Assembly: GCF_027409185.1 (NCBI RefSeq)
Contig: NC_084464.1
Span: forward strand, 50,629,095 to 50,693,094
Origin: Cynocephalus volans
Taxonomy: Eukaryota > Chordata > Mammalia > Dermoptera > Cynocephalidae
Direction of reading: 5' to 3'
DNA length: 64,000 nucleotides
Shown: positions 1 to 11,415 of the stretch, piece by piece
How positions within the stretch are numbered: position 1 is the first letter of the stretch
Layout: each line of letters opens with the position of its first letter
Program-made: the position numbers and the translations under genes
Notes under the pieces: model-generated
Database searches by the model: none
What the model saw: only the letters and a program-made list of their open reading frames with translations
What the model was told of the DNA's origin: nothing

Positions 1-1177
1 GTTTTTCCGTCTTTATTTCTGAAGGCTCCTGTGGCATGTAAAACTTTGATCAAATAAATTTGTAAAGCTTTTCTCTTATTAACCTGCCTTTTATTATAGG
101 AATGTTGTCCATGACCCTTAAGATGGGTGAGGAAAGGCTGTCCCTACAGTCTTAACAAATAGCTCAATCCATGGCCAATTCACCCCTAAGTCTACATTTG
201 TATTCTCTCTGCCCAAAGGCCTATTTCTTTTGAGAAGACTTTAGTCAACACCTAAAAGGCTCCAGACAAAATCCTGGGGAGACCTCACCCTCTTCCGATC
301 CCAGAAGCTCTTACATCTCCCTTGGAATTATTGGGGATTTAGCTTTCCAGCCCCTTGGGAAGATTGTGCCTTTCTGCCACTACTTGTATTACACTGAGTT
401 GACATTCAATGAATTATAATAATAATAACTTGAGGAAATTTATGCCCTAGCACCAACTAGGTTCAAAACATGAAGGGAAAACTCACAGTAAATTACACCC
501 TTGGACTAGTGAGTGAAAAATACAGCTGTCTTTCCCCAGAGACCTCCAAATCAACTCATTTAAATTAATAAATCCATTTTCCTCTGTGCCTGAATAAAGG
601 CTTATTTATGTGTCTTAGAGTTGGCCAAAATATCTGGGTGAAGAAATAGAGCAATTAGAGTTCCTTCTTTACACAGATTTTTGAGACTGTTTAAGCTTGC
701 TAACTTATTTTGGCTGAACATAGGAAAGAAAAATAAAATTAATTCAGCCTGATAAATGCATTGCTTCTAAATCTACATGCTGTCAAATAACCAAATTGGT
801 TGAAATTTTCACTTTTCAGTTGCTTCTTTTGCCTTTTCCAGTATATCCTAAAACCCTGGTATAGACTTTCTTAAAGACATAGATCTTTCTTGAAAATTCT
901 TTGCAGAGCTTGAGACTAGAAAATGTGGTCTTGTGTGACAGGTCCCTCTACCAGGACCCCTTGCACTCAGTGCTAATATCTTAAATATTTAACAAAATGT
1001 AGAGCATGGCACTAGACAATCAAAATGGATTTGGCCTGCAGGCTTCTGCTGTGCCAGCACTCACTGTTCAGTTTTTGGATCTCAGGGTGGTAGGCATAGG
1101 GGAAGATCCTGAAAGAGGCAGGCCAGGGCACTTGAAGAGCTCAGGGCAGCAGCTCTTTACCACTGAAGATAATCGTA
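1..1177. other. Gene-free AT-rich flank
   Basis: No open frame with a recognisable product is present. The first ~110 bases (a T-rich run, an aataaa-like motif and 'gcttttctcttattaacctg') read like the tail of an old retroviral LTR cut by the window edge, but too little is present to be sure. The remainder looks like unclassified non-coding sequence. Confidence 0.5.
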
Positions 1178-1352
1178 TAATCAGCCCTCTGTATCTAAGA
1201 GTTCTGCATTCACAGATTCAACCAAGCACGGTTCTAAATCTGCAGATAAGAAGGGCTGACTGTACTACACCATTTTACATAAGGGACTTGAGTATCCATA
1301 GATTTCAGTATCCTCGGGGGTCCTAGAATCAATTCCCTGTGTATACAGAGGG
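1178..1352. mobile_element. MER2/Tigger-like DNA transposon fragment
   Basis: The ends are inverted repeats of each other: 'tcagccctctgtatcta' on the left and 'tacagagggctgactgta' on the right. The inside contains the typical 'acataagggacttgagtatcc' type sequence. This is the signature of short internally deleted TcMar-Tigger elements of the MER2 group. It is too short to hold a transposase and is an ancient non-autonomous copy. Confidence 0.75.
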
Positions 1353-3690
1353 CTGACTGTATTTTAGTATTTCAACAGTACAGATGACTGAGGGCTGGGT
1401 CCCTTCTGCTACAGACACCCCCTGTTCTTGAGGCTTCAGGGTCTAGGTGAGAAGAAAAAAGTCCCCACATACCCCAAACCAGTCAGGTGACAGCAAGTGC
1501 CCAGAGTGGCTCAGAAAGAGAGTGTGAGGACAACTCTGAGGAGGCCAGTCGGGGCTGACAGAGAGCAGGACATGGCATACTGGAGGGACAGGGAAGGCAC
1601 TCCAGGTGGGGAGCTGCATGAGCCAAAGCCGAAGCAGCAGTGCAGAAAGGGCAGGGCTCAGAGGCCTGCACAACAGACCCGCCTCCGAGACCGCCCGAGA
1701 CTCTGGCTGCTGCGCTCCTGCCCGGTCTAGGGCCGCCCTGCAGTGCGGCTCCCTGAGGCTGGGCTTCCCTTGGGCCTCTGTCCGCGGTGTCAGGAGCTCC
1801 CTCTGTGGACGAGGCCCTGCAGCTGCCAGGCTGTGTCACCAGCTGCCTCTGTCACTCATCATCTCTCTTTCACTTTACAATCTGGTTTCACTCGGGAGTG
1901 TGATTTTCCTATGGCTGAGTCACCCAGGGAAGGGCAATAAAGGAGGGTGATTAATCGTGTTTCAGTTCCTAGGATTTCTAATGTCTGTTTATAGGAATTC
2001 AGAGCGAAGCGACAGAGGTACATGTGGTGAGCCGGGCAAGAACCTCTGCAGGCCCCTGACGAGACCCCCCCTCAAACCCAGCTCTGGGGGGGTCCCTGAG
2101 GACCGGGCTGTGTCTCCTCTCAGACTGGGCTCCCGTAAGAAAGGACTGTGTCTCTCTTTATGAGAAGCTTCCTGAGGAGTGGGTCCAGGTCTCATTTTTC
2201 TGTGCCAAGCTCAGTATAGCCAAGGGCACTGGGGGCCTCTGCAGAGAACCCGTAGGACCCACCAATGAGAACAGAGCAGATTGCCTGGTTTTCCCTGCTG
2301 GGGTTTCTCCCTCTATATATCCATCCCCAGCCAGCCCTTAGGTCCCTCGTTCTAACCCTGAGCCACTCTGATACTCAGTGACCAGGGGGCAAAGCCTGGG
2401 CCCAAGCAGACCATGCAGGGGCCGCCGTCTTCTCTCCTGTCTCCTCTCCTGCTAATGGCTGAAAAAGTCCAGCAGGAGTGTCTCATGCTTCATTCTCAGT
2501 AGGAGCCAAGGGACAGAGAACTAGCTTGTGCTGCAACCAGAGGGGTAGATAACAGGAAGGACTTGCTGGAACAGGGGCCAGCTCCAGGAGAGGGCAATGT
2601 CAGCCAGTGAGAGTTGCTGCCAACATTTCCACCATCTTTCAAAGTTGTCAGTGACTCTGGGGTCACTGCCCGAGGAATAGCTCATCACAGTGACTTCAGT
2701 GTGGCCCAGCAGCCCCTTCCACACACGCCTGTTCTAGCAGCAGCAGCTACCGTGTGCGGAGCGACCCTTGGGGCAGCGGGTGTTAAAGAACTCTGATCTT
2801 TCTCAAACTTTTCCACCAGAGTGGCACCCAAAGGGGCCAGGCTGCATTTCCCCAAGGGCCTTGGAGGATGGGCGCTTGGCTTATGACAGCGAACTCAAAG
2901 CCCCAGCGGGATCTCAAGTCTTCTGTTACTGAAAATCCACACATAGCCTTTGCATTCTGTTTCATCATACTGTTTAGTATAAAAATAATATTTTCCTCAC
3001 ATTCTTTGAGTCAAATTGTTGCTCTAGAAAGATGGGGTACATTTACCCTACTGCTTCGCTGCCCTGGGCACCATGGTGCCAGTGGTGGGTGTCCAGAGTA
3101 TGTGGCACAGGGGCCCAGGTGTCCTCAGATTTGGTCGCAGTGCAGACTCATGTCCCCCCTCATGTCCCCCCTCAGGTGTGCATCCTCCCCTGCCCCCTTT
3201 TCCAGCTATTCCTGGTGAAGGCAGAAGGGGTGCCAAGGGCGTGGGCAGGCGTGGAGTTAAGGAGACGGGGTGCTCCCCTGTCTGCCGGGCACCCCGTGGC
3301 TCCTCCTTCACCCCACTCCCTCCCAAGCCTACTGGGTCTCTGTTCCCAAGGTCATTGGCCCTTTGTTGGAGGCTACTTGGCTCTGTTCCCTGGGAGAGAC
3401 CAGAGAGGAAGGTTGCTCATGGATGAAGGTCCTTAGTGAAGCCATGGTCAGGAGGGGTGCATGACATGCCCCGTCCCAGGAGATCTCCTCGTGCCCACAG
3501 GCCTGCCACCTCTGCTGGCATGTGTGTGCGGAAGGACGGCTCCTGGCAGTGGCTGCGAGGGAACAGCTGGGCCAGAATCAGGGCAGCCCAGGGAGGAGGT
3601 GCCTTGAGAGCCTGGGGGAGCTGCCCCTTCCCTCCCTTATACCCAGTCAGTCACCAAGACCCAATATCTGTCTCCCCAATGCTTCTCAAA
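1353..3690. other. Unique gene-free sequence
   Basis: Several open frames of 60-134 codons exist on both strands here, but none has recognisable domains or splice-site support, and they overlap each other in most frames, as expected from GC-moderate random sequence. No RNA gene or clear repeat was seen. Confidence 0.5.
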
Positions 3691-3699
3691 TCCTTTCCA

Positions 3700-4070
3700 C
3701 TTTATTCAAAATAATCTTTACACAAGGCAAATCTCTTTTCACGCTCTTGTTTAAAACTCTTCAAAGACTTGCCCCTAGATTCCATATAACGTCCATGTGG
3801 TCGGCCCATTCCTCCCTCCTCGGCTCTCTCCTCTCTCTCAACTCTGACTTCTTTTCTTTTGTGTCTTAGTTAGAGGCTTTGCACCTGCTGTTCCTTCCCA
3901 GCGGGGGACACTCGCCCCCCACCTCCACCCGTGCTCTGCTCCCCGTCTGTCTGACTCTTTCTCACCGGGTGGATTTGTCCTCCTTCTGTCTCCTCCTGGG
4001 CTTCCCAGCCCCAGGCCAAGGTGGTTCTCAGAGCACTTTTCTTCCTGGTTGCATGATACTTGTGAGGCCC
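3700..4070 (+). repeat. L2 LINE fragment
   Basis: The text runs 'aaactcttcaaagacttgcc', then 'ggctttgcacctgctgttcc', the standard order of the L2 3' region (CT-rich blocks around 'tttgcacctgctgttcc'). The copy is diverged, as expected for an element older than the placental radiation. Confidence 0.7.
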
Positions 4071-4344
4071 TAACTGAGGTCTTTGTTTCCTAGATCAGAG
4101 AGATCTTTATTTCCTCAGGGGAGGGCCACGGAAGAGCAGAAAGAGGAAAAGTAACTGGCCTTGTGTTCTAAATCTCAAGCCCTGAGGGGAGCTGAGAGGA
4201 TGAGGGCTTAAAAAAAAAGGGGGATTCTTTAAAAAACAAAGATAAGTAAACAGGACCCCTCCCCACTTCCATGGTAGCTTGTATTTTCCACATACAGTCA
4301 TGGCCATATTTTCTTTCCCACATGCTCTTCCAGGAGAAACTTTC

Positions 4345-4800
4345 CATCAAGAGGTGGGTATTTCCTCATCTTTTTGGAACGGGGTGGGGTTTTGTGACTG
4401 CCTAGATGGACAGAATGTGCTGCCAGTGTCACTTCCCAGTGTTGAAATGTGACTTCTCAGGCTAGGTCATAAGCAGCAATACAACATCTCTCTCTCCCTC
4501 TCTCTTTCTCTCTCAATACTCTTAAAAACCAGCTGCCATGTTGTGAGGAAGCCTGGGCCACCTGGGCAGCCCACACACACATGTGCTGAGGTCACAGCCA
4601 ACAGCCAACATCAAATACCAGACGTGCGAGTGACTGAATGTTCACATGATCCTTCCCCCAGCCTCCCAGCCACCCCAGCTGATGGTGGGTGCAGCAGAGG
4701 TGCCCCCACAGAGACCTGCCTGAAGTGCAGCTTTGTGAGCAAAATAAATGTGCTCATTTACGTTTTGGGTTATTTTGCTACATAACTAAAGTAACTGAAC
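4345..4800 (+). mobile_element. Old ERVL/MaLR-type LTR (fossil)
   Basis: The order 'ttgtgactgcct', 'cagctgccatgttgtgagg', 'gagcaaaataaatgtgctc' and 'cataactaaagtaactgaa' follows the layout of MaLR/ERVL-type LTRs, including a poly(A) signal near the end. No internal retroviral region is attached, so it is a solo LTR remnant. A CT microsatellite lies inside. The subfamily is uncertain; divergence suggests an age shared across placental mammals. Confidence 0.5.
4487..4515. repeat. (CT)n microsatellite
   Basis: A pyrimidine run of CT units with a few C and T interruptions, inside the old LTR-like sequence. Confidence 0.85.
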
Positions 4801-5039
4801 TCCTCTCTGCCCCACTCCCATCCCTTCCTTGAATAGAAAAATATTTTTCTTGAGCTAGAAGAGAAGGAAAGGAGAAGTTGGTAGCACAGATAATAAATAC
4901 ATTCTCCTTCCACCCCACCTGAGGCAGCACTTGAAATAAATATTGCATTATTAAGAAATGAAGAACATTTTATTTCTTGCCTTCATGAGATTGTACGTGG
5001 AAACCTCTCCTTCCACACACAGAACTGGGATCATCTGTT

Positions 5040-5215
5040 GATGTGTTTGTGTCCTTGACTCCATGTCTGTGTCCTCAAAAGACCCTGCCTGTCATTGTCA
5101 TTGGTCCCCTGTGACTGCTCAACCCTAGAACAAGGCCTGTTACAGAGGAGGTACTTAATAAATATTTGGTAATAAATGAATGAATGAATAAGTGAATGGG
5201 AATGTGTGAAATCAA
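5040..5215 (+). repeat. L2 3' end with (TGAA)n tail
   Basis: The sequence 'ctagaacaaggcctgttaca' followed by 'ggtacttaataaatatttgg' and a run of 'tgaa' units is the standard L2 3' terminus with its tetranucleotide tail. Confidence 0.75.
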
Positions 5216-5269
5216 AGCTGTGCCATCATGGAATTTTCATAAAAGTCTTGGTCATTAATTCTACGAACA

Positions 5270-5395
5270 TTCATCCAAAGTCAGAGTGAAAGATTGACTC
5301 TTTAAAAATGAGGACATTGAAGTCCAAGGAGGGGCAGTGACTGGCCCAAGGCCTTGTGTCCAGTTGGTGGCAGAACTGGGCTAGAACTTATTCTC
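5270..5395 (+). repeat. MIR SINE fragment
   Basis: 'aatgaggacattgaagtcc', then 'agtgactggcccaaggcc' and a 'ggcagaactgggctagaa' stretch: the MIR core and right-hand part. Confidence 0.65.
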
Positions 5396-6420
5396 TAGGT
5401 GCCCACCCACTCCACACTGGCTCTGACCGCCAGGCCAGGCAGGCCTGGACAGTATAGGCTGGGAGGGTGTGAGTCTTTGCAATCCCAGTCATTATCTGCC
5501 CAGGGATCTACTGGCTGGGCTGGCCTTGGCCCCTCAAGGGCAAATGGCAGAGGCCTATAGGGCACCTTGTGGGCTGGGCACTGGGACCAGGAAGAGGGGC
5601 TGTGGAAGAGTACCTGGCACATAGCAGACCAGTAAGTATTTGTTGAGTTGAATTGAATTGCAATAACTCCCAAATAAATGCATAATCACAAAGTTGCATA
5701 AGTGTCATGAAAGGTTTCAGGGAGTAGCAAGGGCACACAAAAGGGGTCATGACCTCCTTCTGGCTAGGCCTCTGCAGAGCTGGCATTGGGCCTGAGCTCT
5801 GCCAGATGAGGAGGAGGCAGCGTGTGGGGGCGGAGTGAGTGGAGGCTCTGCCCGGGTTCTTGGCAGAGGAAGGGGTTCACACAGTGGCCTCAAGGTGGCA
5901 GAGGATGGGGCTTACCCGAGGAGCCAGGAGAGAGGCGACAGGACTACTGCAGGGAGAGGAGAGTGGAGCATGGCAGTGATACTCTCGCAAAGAGGAGGCT
6001 GGTGGTAGCAGGGCCCGAGCAGTGGGGCTCGAGGCCATGTTTTGGGTTTTACTCATTGTCCTGAGAGCAATGGGCAATCACTGAGGCATTGTCAGCAGAG
6101 ACACGACAGATTCAATCTGTCTTTTTAGAAGCTACTGTGGCAGCCGTGTGGAGAATGGATGGGAAAGGCCCCCTGAGATGGGAGAAAATGGTAGTCAGGA
6201 AATGGGGTGGTGGCAGTGGAACTGGGGAGAAGTGGCCAGAAGTTAGAGGTCAAACCACAGGATTTTGGAAGGAATTGGCTGTGATGGGTGGGGAGAGGAA
6301 GCGGCCAAGCACTCAGTCACTCACCTGTTCCAGTGCGTTTCATGGGTGCCTGCCACATGCCAGGGACTGTTAGGAACCAGCGAAGTCCCATCTTCCTGAG
6401 GCTTATCTTCTAGTGGGTTT

Positions 6421-6480
6421 CTCTCTCTCTCTCTCTCTCTGTCTCTGTCTCTCTCTCTCTCTTTCTTTCTTTCTTTTTCT
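6421..6480. repeat. (CT)n/(CTTT)n microsatellite
   Basis: About 60 bases of CT units changing into CTTT units, directly abutting the L1 fragment that follows. Confidence 0.9.
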
Positions 6481-6855
6481 CCCAATGGCTTTATTGAGAT
6501 ATAATCACCTACTGCACAATTCACCTGTTTAAAGTATACAACTTAATGATTTTTAGTATATTCGCAGACATGTGCAACTATCAACACTGTCAACTTTAGA
6601 ACATTTTCAGCACCTCAAGAAGAACCTCTGTATCCTTTAGCTGTCACCTCCTATTCCACCCCCTTGCCGACTGCCAGACCGAAGCAACCACTAGTTCCTG
6701 TCTCTATAGATATCCCTCCTCTGGACTTTCATATGAGCGGAATCATATCACACTCTGAGGTTCGTGTCTGGCTTCTTTCGCTGGGTGTGTTTTCAGGGCT
6801 CATCCGCGCTGTAGCATCAATCAGTACTTGATTCCATTTTATGGCCTTTTGAGTG
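6481..6855 (-). mobile_element. L1M LINE fragment
   Basis: 'ggctttattgagatataatc' through 'tatcagtac'-type text and 'ttccattttatggcc' matches the antisense of the late-ORF2/3' region of old mammalian L1 (L1MB/L1MC group). The copy at 39648-40345 is the same region, better preserved. It is truncated and non-coding. Confidence 0.8.
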
Positions 6856-6959
6856 GTTTTCTGCTTTATGCAGGTAGGGGCGTGGTGGTGGCTGTGCTAA
6901 GGACAAAATCTGTGATGGTTCTGTTTTGGGGGTAAGATCATGTTTATTATTTTGGGCAT

Positions 6960-7700
6960 TGTGGCAGAAAGTTCTGATATCCTCCTGAGATAGGAGGTGC
7001 TCAGTTTCTCTGGGTTCAGGTTTCAGGACACACCTCTGGGTTTCAAGCCACTCACCGTGGTCTCAAACCCCTCCTCTAGGCTCTTCCCTAGAAGAGAGTT
7101 ACTGTTGCTTGTTGGACCCATTTTCAGCACCATCTGTGGAAAGAGAGACCACGAGAGGTGGACTTAGTCAAATCCAGTAGCTGAGCATGCTCAGAAAAGT
7201 TTACACCATCTTACATGACCCCAGTGAGTGAGCATGCTCGGTGGAAGGGAGTTTATCCTTTGAATGAACTTCCACTAGGGATGCTGAAGAGCACAGAATA
7301 TTCTTGAATATGTTCAGTGCATGTGATAAAATTAGACCAATGAATATGCCCCAAAAGGAGACCAGCTGAGCATGTGCAAGGCTATGCTACATAACAGGGA
7401 ACGCCCTCACCCCCATAGTTGAATAGTAACAAGATAGCATGAATATGCATTAGATAGTGAAACTATAAAAGCGGAATCACAGGAGGAGGGGGAGCTGCTG
7501 CTCAGTCTCTTGAGGCAGCCTGTCCTCAGAACTAAACTTTAAGTGTGTATTTCTTACTTTTGTGTTAGACTTGGCGTGTGCCCTGCTCAGTCTCTGCAGC
7601 TAGGCTGCACTCTCCCTGAAATTTGTATCTCCTGTTTGTTCCATTAAGTCTGTTCTCACTTTCTACTGTGACTCTGCTCTTGAATTCTTTCCTGTGGCAG
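6960..7700 (+). mobile_element. Retroviral LTR-like element (fossil, solo)
   Basis: The block has LTR architecture: a possible TG start near 6960, three close copies of a 'gagcatg' motif in the putative U3 (about 7180, 7230 and 7365), a TATA-like 'actataaaagc' near 7462, an R/U5-like pyrimidine-rich part, and an end near 'cctgtggca' at 7699. No gag, pol or env-like frame follows, so it looks like a solo LTR. The flanks show no convincing target duplication, so the ends are approximate. Most like an ERV1-type LTR, but the family is not settled. Confidence 0.5.
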
Positions 7701-7795
7701 GTGAGATCCTGGTAAGAGGATGGGGTGGGTTGAGGCCAGCTCTCAGGCCCCCAGGCCTCTCCTCCAGAATCACTCCCACTCTTCAGTCTCTTATT

Positions 7796-8075
7796 CTTTT
7801 ATAACACAATCCTGATATTTAGCAGGGCACTTTGTCACCTAGCTAAAAGATTACATTTCCCAGTTTCCCTTGAAGTTAGGTGTGACCATGTGACTAAGTT
7901 CTCATCAATGAAATGTAAGAAATGTCTTGTGCGGCTCTTCAAGAAGTCTCCTGAAAAGGGCTGGGGAGTGGGGAGCGTATTCTGTCCCCTTCGTGCTTTC
8001 TGACTGAATGCAGACCAAATGGCTGGAGCTCAGTCAGCCATCCTGAGCCCTGAGGTGATGAGGAAGGTGGTGATC
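7796..8075 (+). repeat. Old interspersed repeat, family unsettled
   Basis: 'agattacatttcccagtttc', then 'accatgtgactaagttct' and 'ggagctcagtcagccatcct' is a layout seen in many mammalian genomic copies. A second copy in the opposite orientation lies at 16815-17235 in this window. I believe it is an old LINE 3' end but cannot name the family safely. Confidence 0.55.
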
Positions 8076-8640
8076 CTGTGTGCTCAGCTCCAGGAGCTCA
8101 AAGGAGAGATCTGGTTTAGAGACAAAAATTTGAGAGATGTCAAGCTGTAGTTGGTTGTTGAAATCTTGGCAGGCACTTGATGGTAAAGGGAGCAAATGTA
8201 GAATGAGAAAAGAACATGGCCTAAGGCTGAGCCCCGAGAAATACCAACATTTACAGAAGAAAAGCTGTCAATGGCAAAGATGGGAGAGCGTGGCTCCACT
8301 GCTGGAGTGCCAATATCTCCCTCTGGAGCTTGCTTATCTGCAACTATCAAGATTCTCAGGGGTTTACTCAGTCCCAAAGGGCTAAGTCCTGAGTCTAAGC
8401 GCTGGGGTAAGAGAGAACTGGAGCCTTTATAGCCCAAATCTGTCTGCAGATCTCTCAGCCACAGGTCACTGTTGTAAACTGGTGCAGCACATTCCTCTTC
8501 CTGAATATCTCAAGATATTTATACCAATCGATCCACCCCCTCTCCTAGGCTTAGAACAATAGATGCCCAGTTGTTCTACATTTGGGTAACTAAACATTCT
8601 CCAGAAGTGACCCTTTGCCCAACAAAAAGGGTCGGTTGTC

Positions 8641-8705
8641 CTCCATTTCTGGAAGAAAGGAAGGAAAGAAGAAATGAGGAAGGAAGGAAGGAAGGAAAAA
8701 AGGAA
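8641..8705. repeat. (GGAA)n-rich purine tract
   Basis: Repeated 'ggaa' units with 'gaaagaag' interruptions. Pure purine on the plus strand for most of its length. Confidence 0.85.
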
Positions 8706-9150
8706 ACTATGAAAGATGGGAATGGGAAAATGAAAGACAGACTCTATCCTGTTACACCTGAAAGGTGTGGCCAGGTGGTAGGAGGAAAGCCAGGAGTCTG
8801 CAGCCACACAGATGCTGAGCTGCTGAGAGGGACAAGTCAGATGGGTCCAGAAAGTGTTCCCTGGACCTTGCAATGTGGAGGTCTGTCCTCGCAGAGAGAT
8901 GCTGCAGGTCAGACTCTGCACTGGAGTGGGTGGGGACATAGCCAGGTGAGGAAGCAGTGACGGGGTCTGCACGGATGCAACCCTGCCCTGCTCGAGGACA
9001 CCTCCCTTCTCCCAAGGAGACTCCTAAACGGGGTGGCAGAGAGGAGGTCTCAGGCCCCAGATGTAGTGCTGGGGTGACCAGGGGGCTGTTCACACAATTT
9101 TGGAATCAAGCCTTTTGGGTATCTGATGTTTCCTGTTGAGTACATGAGTC

Positions 9151-9176
9151 ACTCACTCTCTCTCTCTCTCTCTCTC
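9151..9176. repeat. (CT)n microsatellite
   Basis: An uninterrupted CT dinucleotide run of about 13 units. Confidence 0.9.
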
Positions 9177-9334
9177 CACTCCCCCCTCCTCCCCCCACCA
9201 GTCTCCCAGTCCCAGGACATTACTGCCCAAGGCAGAGTTGGTTTTGGGGGTTACGGGAGTCTATGGCATAGGCTTGGGTGGGATGGGGAGTTTGGTTGTT
9301 TCTGGCTCTTTCCACAGGCGGGAGGTGATAATGA

Positions 9335-9600
9335 TCATTAATAATGATGACTGTCATGTCTGTCGCTTTCACTCAGACCATTTTCTGAGCTCTGTACATG
9401 CATTAACTCATTTAATCCTCACAACCTGTGAGGAGGTGCTCTCACCATCCCTGTGTTAGAGGTGGAGAAACTGCTGCGCAGAAAGGTTAAACGACTTGCC
9501 CACTGTCACACAACCAGTGAGCAGTGGGGCTGAGCCCTGAGCACAGAACGTGGCTCCAGTGCCCGTGAACTTAGCTGCTGAGCCACTTAGCTTCTAAATA
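9335..9600 (+). repeat. MIR SINE
   Basis: A nearly complete MIR layout: 'catgcattaactcatttaat', 'cctcacaacctgtgaggagg', 'ggtggagaaactgc', 'cgacttgcccactgtcacac', 'gctgagccctgagcaca'. Confidence 0.85.
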
Positions 9601-11124
9601 ACAGTAAATCCATCTATGGTGTTTTTTTTTTTTTATGTTCCAGGCACTGCTGTAAGCGCTCTGCAGAGATATATGTATATCTATGAGACGTTTTTACCAC
9701 TCCAACAAGCAGTATTTCCACTAGGCCCTCGGCACTGGTGGATTGAACATCCGTGTTTGGGTCATTTTCTAGTAACTGTGTGAGGGTGTGAGCGTGTGCA
9801 CGTGCGAGCGTGGGCACATGTCACCAGCAGAGGTGGGCACGGGAGACCACACCTGTTACTCTCCCGGGCTGTCATGTTTTAAAATGAACTCGCACCCCAC
9901 GCTTGTGGTTCCTGGGGAAAAAGTGAAACAGTCCCCACTACCAGTGAGAACAACATTTGTGCAGCTGCGGTAGCAGCCGCCGGAGCCTCCCGCTCCTGGG
10001 TGCACCTCACTGTGGCCGCAGCTTCTTCCCACGCAGCCCACAGTTGGGCTCCAGCAGCCTCCCGGCCGCCTCAGGCCTCACCTCCCCTGGGAAGCTTCTG
10101 GAGGGCTCTGGCCTCCCCTTTGGGGAGGACTCAGCCCTGGGGAGCTCAGGGCCACCACGTTATCGGTCTCTTCCTTCGACCTCTGTGATGTCAGACTGCT
10201 CAGCGCTCCTTCCCCCGGGACTGAGTTCTCTCTGTCTCCTTTCCTCCTCCCGAGTTCAATTCTCCCCTTCCCTGTCCTCCTTCCTTTCCTTCCTCCCCCT
10301 GCTCACTCCTGCCTCTGCCTGACTCTCCAGGTTCTTCTGCCTGACGGCCCCTCCTCTCTTCCCCTGCCAGCCAGGGGCCAGCTCAGCTCCTCAGCCTCGC
10401 TCCAGCCTTTCCTGATGCCTGGGGCTGACCTCACCTCCCTTCCCACCGCCCATGGCTCCCAGCATCGAGTTGGCCCCACTAGCTCAAGCATTTGAATCAC
10501 TCTTAACGTACTGGCATTCGTCCAAACACTTATTGTGACAGTTATCTGAGCATTTCCTGTGCACCCACCCTGTGCAAGGCTTGCCTCCTCTTGTGCCTGG
10601 AAAATTCCTGTTCACCTTCCATGCTCACCCACGTGTTGCTACTCCTGCCCCGGCTCCCCTCTTCCACAGCTGGACGCTGTCACCTCTGCGCCTGTGCCTC
10701 CTGCACATCATAAGCAGGGTTAACGCATAGGTAGCAGATGAGGACACTGCCCTGCCTGCCCTGCCTGCCCTGCACTCATATTCCCATGTACCCTGCAGGC
10801 TTCTGAGCCACCCGTGCTGGGAGTTAACAGCTCCCCACTCCCTCGAGCAGCCCTCCAGCACTGAGAAATGGGATTTGGGGATTACACACTCCAGCTTCCT
10901 TGCCCCTCAGAGGGACGACTCTGAGGCATGCTCTGTGCAGGCTTGCAGGGGTCCCCCACGGGGTGGAGCCCAGTGCTCACCGCGGTCACCTGCTCACTCA
11001 CACTGTCTGCGTTGCTTTTCTTTTCTTCCCTTGTCTTTCTTCCATGCTTCCCAAATAAACTACTTTCAGCCAAACCCTGCCTGGGATCTGCTTCTGGGGA
11101 ACTCAGACAGAGAAGACAAGTCAC

Positions 11125-11415
11125 ACGGCGCTCACTCTGTGCCAGACACTTTCTGAGTTCTCGAATTTCATGAACATATTTCATCCACAGCCTTCCATAA
11201 GGGCAGATCCTGCGATTAGCATTTCCACTTTACATGTGAGGAAGTTGAGGCAAGGGGAGATTAAGTAGGGTGGACAACTGTCCCACTTTTCCTGGGACCG
11301 AGGGGTGTTCCTTGCATGTGTTACCTCTCCAGGACAGTGCTAGGAAAACTGGGACAGATTGGTCACCCCGAGGTGGAGTGACTTGCCCAAGGTCACACAG
11401 AACTGAGTGGCAAGA
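11125..11415 (+). repeat. MIR SINE split by another sequence
   Basis: MIR text ('ctctgtgccagacactttct', 'catgtgaggaagttgaggc') is interrupted by about 100 bases around 11265-11370 and resumes with 'gtgacttgcccaaggtcaca'. The intruder ('caactgtcccacttttcctgg') is a short sequence of unknown family. Confidence 0.65.

Larger units (their letters stand above)
8086..9334. other. Gene-free stretch
   Basis: Unique sequence with a purine-rich microsatellite (8641-8705) and a CT run (9151-9176). Overlapping open frames up to 168 codons occur on both strands but none is recognisable. Confidence 0.45.
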
